A stretch of DNA of 64,000 bases from the NCBI GenBank assembly GCA_029449235.1, contig JANATG010000002.1, forward strand, positions 1,054,001 through 1,118,000. The letters are read 5' to 3'. Source of the stretch: Linnemannia schmuckeri (lineage: Eukaryota; Mortierellomycota; Mortierellomycetes; Mortierellales; Mortierellaceae). Position 1 is the first letter of the stretch; the number at the start of each line of letters is the position of its first letter. The notes under the pieces are model-generated. The model made no database searches. It saw only the letters and a list, made by a program, of their open reading frames with translations, and was not told where the DNA came from. A program made the position numbers and the translations under genes. Below are positions 48,273-59,767 of this stretch, piece after piece.

Positions 48273-49432
48273 TATTTTGCTGTTTGCTGTTGGGGTATAT
48301 TATTAGATTGGTGAGGCTTTCCTGCGGTTTGTCGTTGTTGTTGGTGTCCTTGAGAGAGAGGCGAAGAAAGGGTTTTGGTGTCCTGTCCTATGGTTCCTTT
48401 GAGTTGATGTTTATGCTTCGTTGGTTGGGGAAAAAGAGAAGAAAGTGGTGGTTCGGCCATACAAAAAAGGTAAATTTTCATAAGACACTTGGCTTGCCGA
48501 GAAGTGTGACAATGATATCGAGCGTGTGAGAGTCTGTATGTGAAGTGAAGGTGGCTGGCCCATCAGTCAAGCCATATGGGGGTCATTTTGAGTTTCTTTT
48601 TCTTTGACCTTTTTTTTATTTTTAGCTCATTATGGCATGGCAGGGGTGGGAGCAGACCTGGGTAGCGGATGGTAGTGGTTGCTATTGTTTGTTCAGGTGG
48701 TGGCGACCATCCTTGCTCGAACAACAAAGAGCGGTAGACATATGATAAAATACTGAGCGTCAAGGCAGAAGGATGAGTAGTAAGCAGGAGGGAGTGCACG
48801 AAGCATCCCCTTCTTTCCTTTGTGTGGGCCCCCTATGCCATACATCCAACCACCCACGAGATGAGCAACGAAGCGGGTCCTATTTTCAACTCTGTTGTTT
48901 CCCTCCTTTTTTTTTTTTTTTTTTTTTTTGTCGCTGCTCTTCTTCTCATCTTTTGGACCACTGGGGGATGACTTCACTGATTTGAGTTCGAGAGAGCAAA
49001 AAGCCCTTTTTTGTCATTTTTCTTTTTTTGTGCCCCCACAGACAAGGCACACATCCACTGCACACACCACAATTCTTTTTTTGAATCCAATCTCCGTCCA
49101 TTGCTACATCGACATAAAAGACAGCTTTACCTTTTCTCTTTTTTTTCTTTTTTTTTTTTATTGTTTCCATCTTTATTCTTCGTCGTCTTTTCACACTCTT
49201 TCTCTTTCTCCCTCCCTCTCCCTCTCTCTCTCTCCATTTCTCTCTCCGTGCTACTGTTAACTCTACTGCTCACCCCTACACCTCGCACTCCTCTTCTCTC
49301 TCCCATCCTTCTCTTCCATTCACTTCATTCTGCTCTCTTCTCTCCATTCTCATTTTCTTTCTTCACTTCCAACCACCTTTTTACACTTCTCTACTCATTC
49401 CTTCACAACTACTTCCACCTTTCAGATCAGTC
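48273..49432. promoter_or_regulatory. Divergent promoter region DYNLT2B-like / phosphatase
   Basis: A 1.16-kb divergent spacer. From about 49070 it is strongly CT-rich on the plus strand up to the phosphatase ATG. A T run of about 23 nt lies at 48907-48929. No specific binding site is claimed. Confidence 0.45.
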
Positions 49433-50995
49433 ATGGACTCTACCGCTCCTCGTCCGATTCTAGTGTCAAAGACACAGGCCGCAAGGGGGCAAGACTCAAA
49501 CGACAGCCTAGGCAACCCCATCGGAGCTAGTCATATCGTCAATGGAGCAAGCACAAACATAAGTACAGGCATCACTCAACAGCCCCCACACAGATCACCA
49601 CCAACATCAGGAAGCGGGCTCACCCTACGTGAACGCCAACAACTCGCCAACAGCAACAGCAGTTCCAATGCAAGCAGTGGCAGTCTCACCCTCAGCATCA
49701 CCCCACCTAAACATACCTATCTCTCTATCGATCCACAACAACAGCTCCTCCAAAGGCAACAGCAATTTCTGGCACAGCAGCAGCAACTAAACGGAACAGT
49801 GAGCGAAAGTCAAGAGTCTCTTGGATCCAATCTGTCTCAGAGTCAAGGTCAAGGACGACGGGGTTCCTTCAACCTCTCAACTGGATCTCTTACCTTCACA
49901 CCGGGCTCCTCCTCGCTGGCCTCTCCGTCTTCGCCATCCTACTCTACCATTGCCGTCGCACGAGCCAGGGCGGCGGCGGCTGCAGCTGCAGCAGGGCAAG
50001 GGGACAGTCCGTTCGCCTTTGATACAACAGCAGCAACCTATGGAGATCTTTCTGAATCAGGAGACTTTCCAGGAGTGCACCCATCGATACCATATCCCAC
50101 AGGAGAAGGGAGACAAGGAGAAGCACCATCGGACTCAAACGCACCCCACCCACCCCTCTCGGCAGCGTTGTCGTCGTCCAACTCTTCTCTCTTGTCGAAT
50201 GGGTCAGCGTCCTCATTTCAATCGGGATGTGGATCTTCTTCCACGAATGGCAGTAGCAGTATGCCTTTGTCACATCTTCAAGACAATGCTAATGCAGAAA
50301 GGGAAGTGTCGATGATTCTTCCGGATTTCCTATTTCTCGGAGGCGAGTTGGTTGAGGAGGAGCAAGTTGCGGAACTGGAGAAGCTCGGGATCAAGCGAGT
50401 GCTCAACATGGCTGTGAACTGCGACGATGACCTCTGGATCCAGCGGTTTGGGCGGTCTGGGTATCTCAAGGTCGGACTCCGGGACCATGTTGATCAGGAT
50501 CTGCAAGATAGTCTCAACGAAGCCATCAAGTTCATCGGTAAGTTGTTTAAGGAAAAGCTTTTTTAATGGCTGGATTCATGTAGAAGCATACACATACACA
50601 TACAAACATGCTCTCATTTTGGATGAAATCTTTTTTTTTTTCTGATCAGACTCCCTAATCTTGTAATTTCCTATTTCTATCGTTCGTTATGTCTGTCCAT
50701 AGCATCATCCAAGACACCGATCTATGTGCATTGTCAGGCAGGCAAGTCCAGGTCTGTCGCAACCGTGATTGGGTACTTGATCCAGGAACACCAGTGGCCT
50801 CTCAAGCGGGCATACGATCATGTGGTCGAACGGCGCCGGTGTATGTCCCCCAACATTGGCTTTGTCTCACAACTGATCCTCCTCGAAAAGCGTATCCTGG
50901 GATCCGACAAGGCCAACGGACTAGTCAGTGTTGGAAACTCTGATGATCTGGATCCCTCCTCAAGAACCACTGTTGTCCCCTGGATGACTTCATGA
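49433..50995 (+). CDS. Dual-specificity protein phosphatase (MAPK phosphatase-like)
   Basis: Two exons, 49433-50537 and 50703-50995, giving 465 residues. The first 290 residues are disordered, rich in Ser, Gln, Asn and Pro with a poly-Ala tract. The C-terminal 150 residues are a DSP catalytic domain: SMILPDFLFLGGELV, LGIKRVLNMAVNCDDD, the general-acid region GLRDHVDQDL, and the active-site loop HCQAGKSRS with nucleophile Cys379 and Arg385, reassembled across the splice junction (IKFI-ASSKTPIYVHC). Such enzymes remove phosphates from Tyr and Ser/Thr; the closest functional class in fungi is Msg5/Pmp1, which switch off MAP kinases. MAPK specificity is an inference, since no docking motif was identified. 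Confidence 0.9.
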
Positions 50996-52027
50996 TGACC
51001 TTTTCTCGCTCTTCTGCTCAGTTGCAATTCGCGGATGGATGTAAATAATGCATGCAATGCACGCAAAAAATTCACACACACCTCTCCACCGATCGCCAAC
51101 CACTCTTCCATCTCACATACACCGACACAACCATCCAAAACAACACAACCAACCCTGTCATGCTTCCCTCTCTCCCTCTCCCTCCTCTATCCCCGCTCTT
51201 CTGCCACTCCTCTTTTTTTTTTTTTTTGTTTCGTTTTTCGCAAAAAATGTAGGGGCTAAAGGAGCGCGGGGATGTCATGAATTGTACAAAGTTAAATAAA
51301 GAAGCAAGCAACAGAAACGCTAACCCATAACCGAATTTTGATGACATGACATGGGTAGAGAGGTGTGTAAAAGAAAGTCGTCGTCAATGTTACTTGCCCC
51401 TCATTGTGCCTTGTGCATGTGCGTCATTTAAGATTTTTTTTTTGTGACCAAAATAGCCAAGCATGTCCTACTCAAACAAAAAACAAACATAAACAAAAAG
51501 GTAAGCGGTATTGAAAAACAGAAAGAAAATGGCGGCAAAGGAGAGTTAGCATGTATGGACAACATTAAAAAAAAACATACACAAACACATCATCGTTTTT
51601 TTAGGTGGCAAAAAACCATATGTAATACTTCTTTGACCCCATTACCCGTGCAACAATTAGCTCTGTGGCTCTCAGCCGTACATTTTGATGGCGATGGTGG
51701 CAAAACATTTGTTTGACTTTTGTCTTTTTCTTGTGTACGAGCATGTTTATTCTGGTAAAATGGCAAGTGTGCTTTTTTTGATGTTGGCAATAGGCAGGAA
51801 ACGAAAATAGAAGAAATGGGTATCTAAGCTAATGGTACAGAATTGTATAGTTGTATAGTTGGAAGGTTGGACGTCGAGTAAAAAGTGAAAAGGGGTATGA
51901 AAGCAGGAAAAAAAATGAAGAAAAGTGTTTGCTAAATAATACAAGGCCCCGGTCTATACCAGGAACCAAACAAGATGTTAAGTAATAGAGTAAAAAAAAA
52001 AAAGTAGAAAAAGCACACTCCTTGTGT
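50996..52027. other. Convergent 3' spacer
   Basis: About 1 kb of AT-rich sequence between two converging genes. No coding frame or RNA gene was recognised. Confidence 0.5.
51295..51300 (+). terminator. Poly(A) signal AATAAA of the phosphatase gene
   Basis: Canonical hexamer 300 nt after the stop codon, the first good match on the plus strand there. Confidence 0.4.
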
Positions 52028-53758
52028 TCAGACAAGCTGAGAATCGGCGGGAGTGGAGTTCTGCAAAGGAAAGAGAGGAGCAAGGGACATAATGACATCC
52101 TCCTGCGACAAGTTCTTGTAGTTATTGCTATTGTTGTTGCTGTTACAAGTATCCATGAACTCGTTGAACGAGGCAGACTTCTTGAACTGGGGGACAATCT
52201 TTTGAGCGTCCAACCAAAAGCTGCTATTAGAGCTGTTCTTGAGTGATCGGAGAGGAATGTCCGAGATGGACTTGCGAAGCAAGGGGGTGGTAGCAGCAGC
52301 TCCTGCCGACAACAAAGGAAGAGAAACGGCAGGAGTGGCAGGAAGAGAAAAAGACTGGAGGACGGGGCTCACGGAGGCTTCACGTGGAGGGGTCGACATT
52401 CTTGGAACAACTGTCGCTGCTGCAGGAGGAGGTGGAGAAACGCGAGAGGTGGAAGACGAAGAGGGATTGTAGTCGTCGTCGCCGGGTCCAGGCGCGAGAC
52501 TGGCTGGGTAGTTGTCCAAGAAGGAGGCATTCGACGCCTCGCGCTTCAACATCGAAGGAAACCGTCTGGGAGCACCAGGAACTGCACCAGGACGCGTAGG
52601 TGAAAGGTTGCCGGTGTTGCGGGGTCGTCGAGGAACGAATGGTGCGCGGGCCTTCTTCTGGACGGGAACTGGTGGAGGAGGAGGCGAAATTCTGGGAGCG
52701 GTCTCCATTGAGTCGTCTTCATCGTCATCCATGGTGGGGGACCAGCAGGAGCTCAAAGAGGAGGATGGAGGCGGGGAGTAGGACATGAAAGAGGGTCTGA
52801 CAGGCGAAGGAGGAGATGCCTGGAACATGTTGCTAAAGACTCGCGACGAGGCCGACATGGGCAAGGGGCTGTTGAAGGCAGCAAAGCTTATACCACTGGT
52901 GCTGCTGGTGTCGGATTCCTGAGATCCCTCCAAGGTGCCACTACCCATGAGACGGGTCAGACTAGACGTAAAGTCCATGATGTCCTGAGAGGTGTTCTCG
53001 AGCGAGAGTGTGAACTTTTCCGGGGACTGGTTCCCACCGCTGCCATTACTGCTGGTGCTGCTGCCGACGCTGGTAAAGCTCTCATCAAAGTCAAACGAGG
53101 CCGAAGGCGACTGATTGCCGCGGTATTGAGATCGGCGGAGGAGAGCTGAGACAAGTGGTTGCGTCTTGAGGTTGATGGAGGCAACAGGGCTACCAGGTGG
53201 ACTGATACTGCTGCTGCGGTGGTGCCAATGTACCCTGTTCTTGGATTCGTCAAAGCGCACCCTTTTTGAAGGGGACGAAGTAGCGGGTTTGTAATCGTTG
53301 TCGTCGATCTCCGATAGAATTGGGGTTGTGCTCCTGCTCCTGCTTCTGCTCCTGCTCCTGTTTGACCTCTGGTTGCTGTTTTGAGATGAGGCGGCTGGGT
53401 CTGCTGTCACCCGGACGCGTTTAGACGTCTTATCGGCGAGCAGGGCGAAGCTATTGCCTGGTGTTGTTGTGGTCGGTGCTGTTGGTGCACTGAGAAAGGC
53501 AAAACGGGGGAGCGAAGTGGGTGGACTAGAGGGTTCGTTGAGGTCGATCATGGAGTCTGACTGTTCCCGACCTTCGGTTCTGTCCTCGTCGTCATTGTCT
53601 TCATCGTTGTCGTCATTTTCGCTGTGGTGGTTGTCGAGGTCTTGAAAGAGATTGTCGCTGTTGCTATTGTGGATTTGACCGTCGACAGAATCACGTTTGA
53701 GTGAAGACCGGAGAGCGTGAGGGGTCTGGGTGCGGATGAATCTTGGAGGGAACGACAT
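52028..53758 (-). CDS. Intrinsically disordered protein with RVxF-like motifs
   Basis: A single-exon frame of 576 residues starting MSFPPRFIRTQTP; the in-frame extension upstream is CT-rich leader. No folded domain is recognisable. The protein is very rich in Ser, Pro and Asn, with an acidic block (about 47-61), an SR repeat (about 133-143) and many SP/TP sites typical of CDK or MAPK substrates. Two motifs, KRVRV near 113-117 and KRVRF near 165-169, match the RVxF signature that docks on protein phosphatase 1. A conserved-looking C-terminal segment reads LLRKSISDIPLRSLK, then FWLDAQKIVPQFKKSASFNEF. It could be a PP1 regulator or a cell-cycle regulator of the Whi5/Nrm1 style; neither is demonstrated. 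Confidence 0.75.
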   Translation of the reverse strand: MSFPPRFIRTQTPHALRSSLKRDSVDGQIHNSNSDNLFQDLDNHHSENDDNDEDNDDEDRTEGREQSDSMIDLNEPSSPPTSLPRFAFLSAPTAPTTTTPGNSFALLADKTSKRVRVTADPAASSQNSNQRSNRSRSRSRSRSTTPILSEIDDNDYKPATSSPSKRVRFDESKNRVHWHHRSSSISPPGSPVASINLKTQPLVSALLRRSQYRGNQSPSASFDFDESFTSVGSSTSSNGSGGNQSPEKFTLSLENTSQDIMDFTSSLTRLMGSGTLEGSQESDTSSTSGISFAAFNSPLPMSASSRVFSNMFQASPPSPVRPSFMSYSPPPSSSLSSCWSPTMDDDEDDSMETAPRISPPPPPVPVQKKARAPFVPRRPRNTGNLSPTRPGAVPGAPRRFPSMLKREASNASFLDNYPASLAPGPGDDDYNPSSSSTSRVSPPPPAAATVVPRMSTPPREASVSPVLQSFSLPATPAVSLPLLSAGAAATTPLLRKSISDIPLRSLKNSSNSSFWLDAQKIVPQFKKSASFNEFMDTCNSNNNSNNYKNLSQEDVIMSLAPLFPLQNSTPADSQLV

Positions 53759-54260
53759 TGTTCTTTTTTTATATGTCTGTGGTTTTTTGTAGACGGCTGA
53801 GTGGAGAAGGAGGGAGTACAGAGTGTGGAGAATCGAACCGATGCGCACACGGAGATTGAGAAAGAGGGGTAGGTACAAGGAAAGAGTGAAGATTGCTGTG
53901 CTGTTTGGGTGTGAACAAGAGAATGAGAAAGTGGAAGAGTGGGGTGTCAAGATGTTGTCAAAGAAAGAAGGAGAGAGAGAGAGAGTAGCGATCGAAGCTT
54001 GTTGTGTGTGGAGTGAAAAAAATGAAGAGGAGGCGAAAGGTATTTATTGGGAGAAGCGAGGCAAATGAGCGTTCGATTTTCAATTGACCCATGGGCCACT
54101 CGTTTGACCGTCGTGAGGCTATGCCGATGAATTGTCCCTAAAAGGAAAATTAAGTCGCTGACCATAGGATAGCGATCAAGTGTCTCACTATACTTAATCA
54201 CTTCAATTTTGCTCCTGCTCAACCAAATCAAAGGCCAGCACAGTCATCACCATTGATTTG

Positions 54261-54300
<40 letters not shown>

Positions 54301-54643
54301 CCTTCTTTTCGTCCGTGTCCAGTTGGTGATGCTTTTTCATTTATTATTTTCTTTTATTATTTTTCACTGCCCGCTTCTTTCTTTCTTCTATCTCATCCTC
54401 CTTATCCTCTCTCCCTCTGTCCCTCTATCTCCTCCCTTCTCCCTCTTTCCTCCTCTTCCTTTTTTCTTTCTCTTTACTTTACTCTCTCGTTCCCCACTCT
54501 TCTTTTTTTTCTGATCTCCCTTTTTTTTTTTTTTTTTTTCACTGATTTAACTACCCTTCCTTCTTTCTCATTCAACACTCACAATCTTCCATCAGTAAAA
54601 GAATCGTCCTTGCGCTGCCATCCGCTTTTACTTTGCTGTTAGC
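53759..54643. promoter_or_regulatory. Divergent promoter region, disordered protein / phosphate transporter
   Basis: An 885-bp divergent spacer. It is AG-rich on the left (minus-strand leader) and CT-rich from about 54360 (plus-strand leader), with a 36-nt T run at 54265-54300 and a second T run near 54522-54539. Confidence 0.45.
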
Positions 54644-57600
54644 ATGAAGTTCTCACATCAGCTGCAGTTCAATGTCGTACCCGAGTGGGTCGATTACTAC
54701 CTCGCGTAAGATACATCTCCGCATACGTGCATACGCACACCCTCGCATCTCTGTTTCCTATTGGCTTCGATACCTTTTTCCTCTTTTTCTTCCATACTTT
54801 TTCTTGAACTTTGTCAATGCCTGCTTATTGCTTGTCTGTCTTGCTCATGTTCCCCACGTTCTTTTTTCCCTTTTTGTTCCTTGTCCTCTTGCTCCTTGAC
54901 TCACTTGGTGTTCCACTGGATCAATTGCGATCCCTTTTTTGTGCGTTTTCAGTGAACTCTTGCTTACGGATACAACACCCACCATCTGTACCTGTATCGT
55001 TGTGAAAAAAAAGGGGAGATCACTTGGATCAAAACCACTTCGAACTCTCTCCGCACCCTTCTTCTCTGCTAACCGTTGATGTGCAATTGTATTGCGAAAA
55101 TAGATATGACAACCTGAAAAAGATTATTTACCAGGTCGAAAAGGACTTGGTGGCCGCCGGTGCCAACAACGATCTTGAGTCAGGATCAGTTTCGCCCTAT
55201 CAAGGCGAGCCTAATGAACGCTCCGGTCTGCTCACAACTGGCGCACGGTCACAGGCCAGAGCAAGGGCCAACAACATGTTCCTGCCTGCCCTCGATAGAG
55301 AGCTGGAAAAGATTATGTCCTTTTACTTCAAGAAAGAGCGGGAGCTCTACGCCGAGGTCGATGCCCTGGCCTCTGACATTGAGTTTGTCGAGAACTTTGA
55401 TTCCTCCATTCCCTCTCGCCTTGCCAGCTCTGGATCCAAGGCCCCCAACAGTGGTAGTGTGCGCAGGACAAGGAGCCGCAACAACAGCAGGGCAAGCCGA
55501 CACTCGACTTTGGCGCGCTCAGGAAGCTGGAGATACGACGAGGCCCTCGCTCTCGCCAATGCCGCTGATCTCAAGACTACAGAGGAGGTCGCTCACAATG
55601 GAGATCGTGTTCCCAACCCTTCGTCGTCATCGACTGTTGTTCCAGGACACGGAGTCGGATCGTCATCTCAGATCTCGACTAGCATGGCTACCGCTGTTGA
55701 ACCCCAGACCCCCCGCGACGAAGATGATGAGGACGACAATGATGAGGATGACGCCAAGTCTATGTGGTTCGATCCCGAGATGGAGCACGAAAAAATGCGA
55801 TTCCGCCATAATTGCATCGAGATGTTTGTCAACCTATCAGAGCTGCAGGCCTATGCCAAGCTGAACTGCACCGGATTCTCAAAGATCCTGAAAAAGTATG
55901 ACAAGATCTCTGAGAACAACACCAAGAAAGTCTACATGAACCAAGTTGTCCTTCAAGCCTACCCCTTCAAGCAGGAGACGACCGAAAAGCTGCAGGCACA
56001 GATTGACCGTGTCCGCGATATCTACGCAAGGATCTTTACCAACGGCGACATCGAGGTTGCCAAGCGGTCGCTTAAGATGCACCTCAAGGAACATATGGTC
56101 TGGGAGCGCAACACCATCTGGCGAGACATGATTGGCATCGAGCGTAAGAGCCAGGCTGTCGCCGTGAGACCCTCGTCTGAGTTGAAGACGGAGCCGATCA
56201 CCATCAACACACCGTTTGGATCGATCCAGCTTCCCGAGTGGCTCACCCGTAATGCCTGGACGCTCCTTTTTTGCTGTCTCGTCTTTGCTGTCCTCCTCCA
56301 TGTCAAACTTTTCGAGGGACCTGAGCAGCAGAATTGCTTTGCCATCCTCGTCTTTGCCTCTTTGCTCTGGGCCACGGAGGTAACAATGACGATTTTTTTT
56401 TTCATTGGTTCCCGAGTCGCTTTCACACACCCAAAACAAATCGTTCTCCCTTTCTTGTCTATCTCCTCAATTCACCATGCTCCTTTTACTGACGCATTGT
56501 TACTTCTATGTGCTCTCGTTTTCTTTTCTATCTGATTTCCGATCTACCTTGCGTCTTGTTGCAATATGTCGTGCGATCGGACCTTTTTTTTTTTTTTTTT
56601 TTTTTTTTGCCTCATAGTCGCTACCCTTGTTTGTCACATCACTGTTCGTCCCTTTGTTGGTGGTCATGCTCCGAGTCATGCGGGCGGACGATGAGGACCA
56701 TACACGGCTGGATTCGCATGCTGCCGCCAAGAAAATCTTTTCGCTCATGTTTTCCCCAGTCATCATGCTGCTTCTCGGAGGTTTTGCCGTCGCCGCAGCC
56801 ATGAGCAAGTTCCATATTGCCAAAGCCATGGCTACTGTTGTCCTCTCGAAGGCTGGTACTCGTCCCAGCGCTGTCCTCCTTGCCAACATGCTTGTTGCCA
56901 CTGTTGCCAGTATGTGGATCAGTAACGTCGCTGCCCCCGTCCTCTGCTTTTCTCTTATCCAAGTAAGGTTTTTTTTGGTCTCATCTGAATTTAGTGGTTT
57001 TTTTTTTTTTTTTTGAGTATCAAGGGACGGAGTGATTTGTTTCCATTGGCTAACAGACCTCTCTTTTTGGTATGCATTATTACGTTTGTTTGTTGTATGT
57101 GCGTTCATTTAGCCGATTCTTCGCACGCTGCCTCCTGGTTCATCGTTTGCAAAGTGCCTCATCCTCGGCATTGCTCTGGCCTCGAACGTCGGCGGTATGG
57201 CCTCACCCATCAGTTCGCCCCAGAATATCATTGCCATTGAGTACATGCGCCCTGCCCCCAGCTGGCTCGAATGGTTTACCGTCGCTCTCCCTATCTGTCT
57301 GGTCTGCGATCTCACCATCTGGGCAACACTCCTTTGGGTCTACCAACCCTCGTCCAATACGCCCACTATCTCGACCATCCGTTCGACTAAGGACCCTATT
57401 ACTGGCACCCAGGTCTTCGTTTGCGTCGTGACTATCATCACCATCCTTCTTTGGTGCTTTGAACATCAGCTCGAGTGGCTCTTTGGAGACATGGGACTCA
57501 TCGCCATCATCCCTCTCCTGGCCTTTTTCGGAACTGGAATTCTCACTAAGGAAGACTTCAACAACTTTCTGTGGACGGTTATCATTCTCGCAATGGGCGG

Positions 57601-58164
57601 AATTGCTCTCGGAAAGGCTGTCGAGTCGTCGGGTCTATTGCATATGATTGCCGAGGCTGTTCAGGATTATGTCGAGGGATTCTCGCTCTGGGTTGTCCTG
57701 TTGATCTTTTCGGGACTGACGCTGGTCATTGCGACGTTTATTTCGCACACCGTCGCTGCGTTGATTATTCTGCCAATTGTCGCCCAGATTGGTGCTACCT
57801 TGCCAGATCCTCATCCCAGAATCCTCGTCATGGGCGCCGGTCTTATCTGCAGTGCTGCCATGGGTCTCCCAGGTACGTTTTCATACTCCCTACGGCATCC
57901 AGAGCCTTTGTCAGATCAGACGCGTCTTTTGGTCAATATTTTGAAACAAATATACATGTCTCTAACATTTTTCTTTTCATTCGTCTTGCAATCGGCACAG
58001 TGAGCGGCTTTCCCAATATGGCGGCGATATCGGTAACTGACGAGTTGGGCACTGCTTTCTTATCCACCAAGGACTTCTTAAAGACCGGCGTTCCCTTATC
58101 TTTCGTGGCAACAGGCGTTGTTATCACCATGGGATATGGTATCATGTTGGTTCTCGGTTTTTAA
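54644..58164 (+). CDS. SPX-domain low-affinity phosphate transporter (Pho87/Pho90/Pho91 family)
   Basis: Five exons: 54644-54705, 55104-56379, 56618-56962, 57113-57872 and 58001-58164, giving 868 residues, the size of yeast Pho87/90/91. The N-terminal SPX domain starts MKFSHQLQFNVVPEWVDYYL, continues after a disordered Ser/Asp insert, and contains the Lys-rich helix TGFSKILKKYDK, the inositol pyrophosphate-binding surface that senses phosphate status. The C-terminal 430 residues are a divalent-anion symporter domain with about 12 hydrophobic segments and the conserved loops SNVGGMASPISSPQN and LPVSGFPNMAAIS. The protein moves inorganic phosphate across the plasma or vacuolar membrane; which one is not decidable here. 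Introns carry long T runs right before acceptors (25 nt at 56584-56608). Complete. Confidence 0.94.
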
Positions 58165-58296
58165 CAAGATAGAGGCGATGAAAGTAAGCGAGTTTTTATT
58201 ATTAGCTATTCGTTGTTCGAGGTCTATTACCCATTATAAAACACGTATGTTTATCTCGGCGTTATTTATGCATCTGGCCGTGCTGCTGTGCTGGCC

Positions 58297-58342
<46 letters not shown>

Positions 58343-58980
58343 GTAAAATGGATGCTTCCGTGAAGAAAGAGGGAAGGAAGGAAAGCCGAGAAGCAACGAG
58401 TTGGGTGCCCTCGTGCTTGGCATGGGTTTCCATTCCACCATTAATTGATGAAGCAGATGGACAAATAACTACATTGAGGGCTTATGATCATTTGACGAGA
58501 AAGAGACGGCAGCTTTGATGCACGCCGCGGTGGCGTACACACTGATCCAGATACTAATGGAGAGAGGGAAAGATGGGGCAGTGTAAAGGAATGAGAAGAA
58601 GGGAATCATGGCATACAAAAAAAACATAAACACGGACAGTAAAAAGGCAGCCTCAACCGCAATGACAAACACTTACTTCTGTCAAACACAAGCACGTTTG
58701 TTTATATATTATATGAGGTGTATGTAAAGGTTGAGCAAAGAGAATTATGTGTAGCCAAATAAGTGCCGTTAAAGTGAAAAAGAGCAAGGTCAACGACACT
58801 TGCTCATCTTGACTTGAAGAGGAAAGAGTGCCCAAGAATGTTAGAAAGCATCAACAGTTGATCCCTAGAGACGTGACCTTACATCGCGAAATTTCCAACA
58901 GCCTAAAAGTGCGCGAAACAAAACAATAAAGTGGGGAAAGTTAACCACATGCTTGCGTTTGTGTTTGCGACGGTTCCGAC
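58165..58980. other. Spacer with 43-nt T run
   Basis: Sequence downstream of the phosphate transporter with a 43-nt T run at 58299-58341. No coding sequence was recognised. Confidence 0.5.
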
Positions 58981-59013
58981 GTGCAACGCCATTTTCATTT
59001 ATCTCCGAGTATA

Positions 59014-59652
59014 TCACCATGCGGTGCTATTGAGCAACTTTGTGGACCCGATTATGCGCTGCATATCAGTGTTCTGAGTAGAACCGGACTCGGCGGTTTC
59101 CAAGGACTTGGACCATGTGATCAGGCTCTCGAGCACATCGGTGACTACGCGACTAGAACTATAACAATAGAAAATGAAGTTGATTAGGACTACCTTGACT
59201 TGAGTAAAAGTCAGACACAGCATTGTGTGAGCATTGTACTTTTTTTCAACAAACCTGATGCTTACGACGGGCTCAGGCAAGATAATGATGTGTTTGAAAA
59301 TCACTGCTCCCTTTCGTCAATCTTGAACCTTGATGCGAGACAACGCAAAACATGTGGTCGGGTCCTCGTGTGATGATCTTGAACACAACCAAATCATCAA
59401 GAATGTGCTGGGTGATCAGATTGAGACTGTGGACCTAGGTGAGGCGGTGGGGATGAGCTGACGCTTCCACGTATGCACGCGCAATTCTGACCCGATTGGC
59501 AACATGCTCACGGCGAAAGAAATCACAACCGTAGCAACTGAGTATCAAACCGGTCGCTTCCACATCTGGTGGATCTTCTTCGGTATACATGCTACAACCG
59601 CCAAATGACAAAGATCAGATAGAATCTCGCAGGTGAGAGCCGTGTCAGACAT
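59014..59652 (-). pseudogene. Decayed coding remnant
   Basis: Coding-like peptide stretches follow each other on the minus strand but in changing frames. One begins MSDTALTCEILSDLCHLAV at 59652. A second (59590 to about 59435) reads LSCYGCDFFRREHVANRVRI and stops at TAG (59435-59437), then the same frame continues VHSLNLITQHILDDLVVFKI and DHMFCVVSHQGS. A third frame (59304-59014) gives HIIILPEPVVSIRFVEKKY and RVVTDVLESLITWSKSLE. Either this is a gene with several short introns I could not resolve, or a dead gene with at least two frameshifts and one stop. A 28-nt A run lies at 59740-59767 on its 5' side. I do not recognise the family. Confidence 0.35.
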
Positions 59653-59739
59653 GGTGCGTGTCCTATTTGAAATTACAATAAAGAAAGTTAATCCACTCAA
59701 TAAAATTTGTTGCTTGTGGTGGAATGAGTGAGCCACAAC

Positions 59740-59767
59740 AAAAAAAAAAAAAAAAAAAAAAAAAAAA
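59740..59767 (+). repeat. Poly-A tract (28 nt)
   Basis: Long A run (T run on the sense strand of the adjacent remnant). It may be a polypyrimidine tract of an intron of that remnant or an inserted tail. Confidence 0.8.

Noticed and set aside
53759..53950. 64-residue in-frame extension of the disordered protein
   Set aside because: Pyrimidine-rich leader sequence; the ATG at 53758 lies at the change to normal coding composition.
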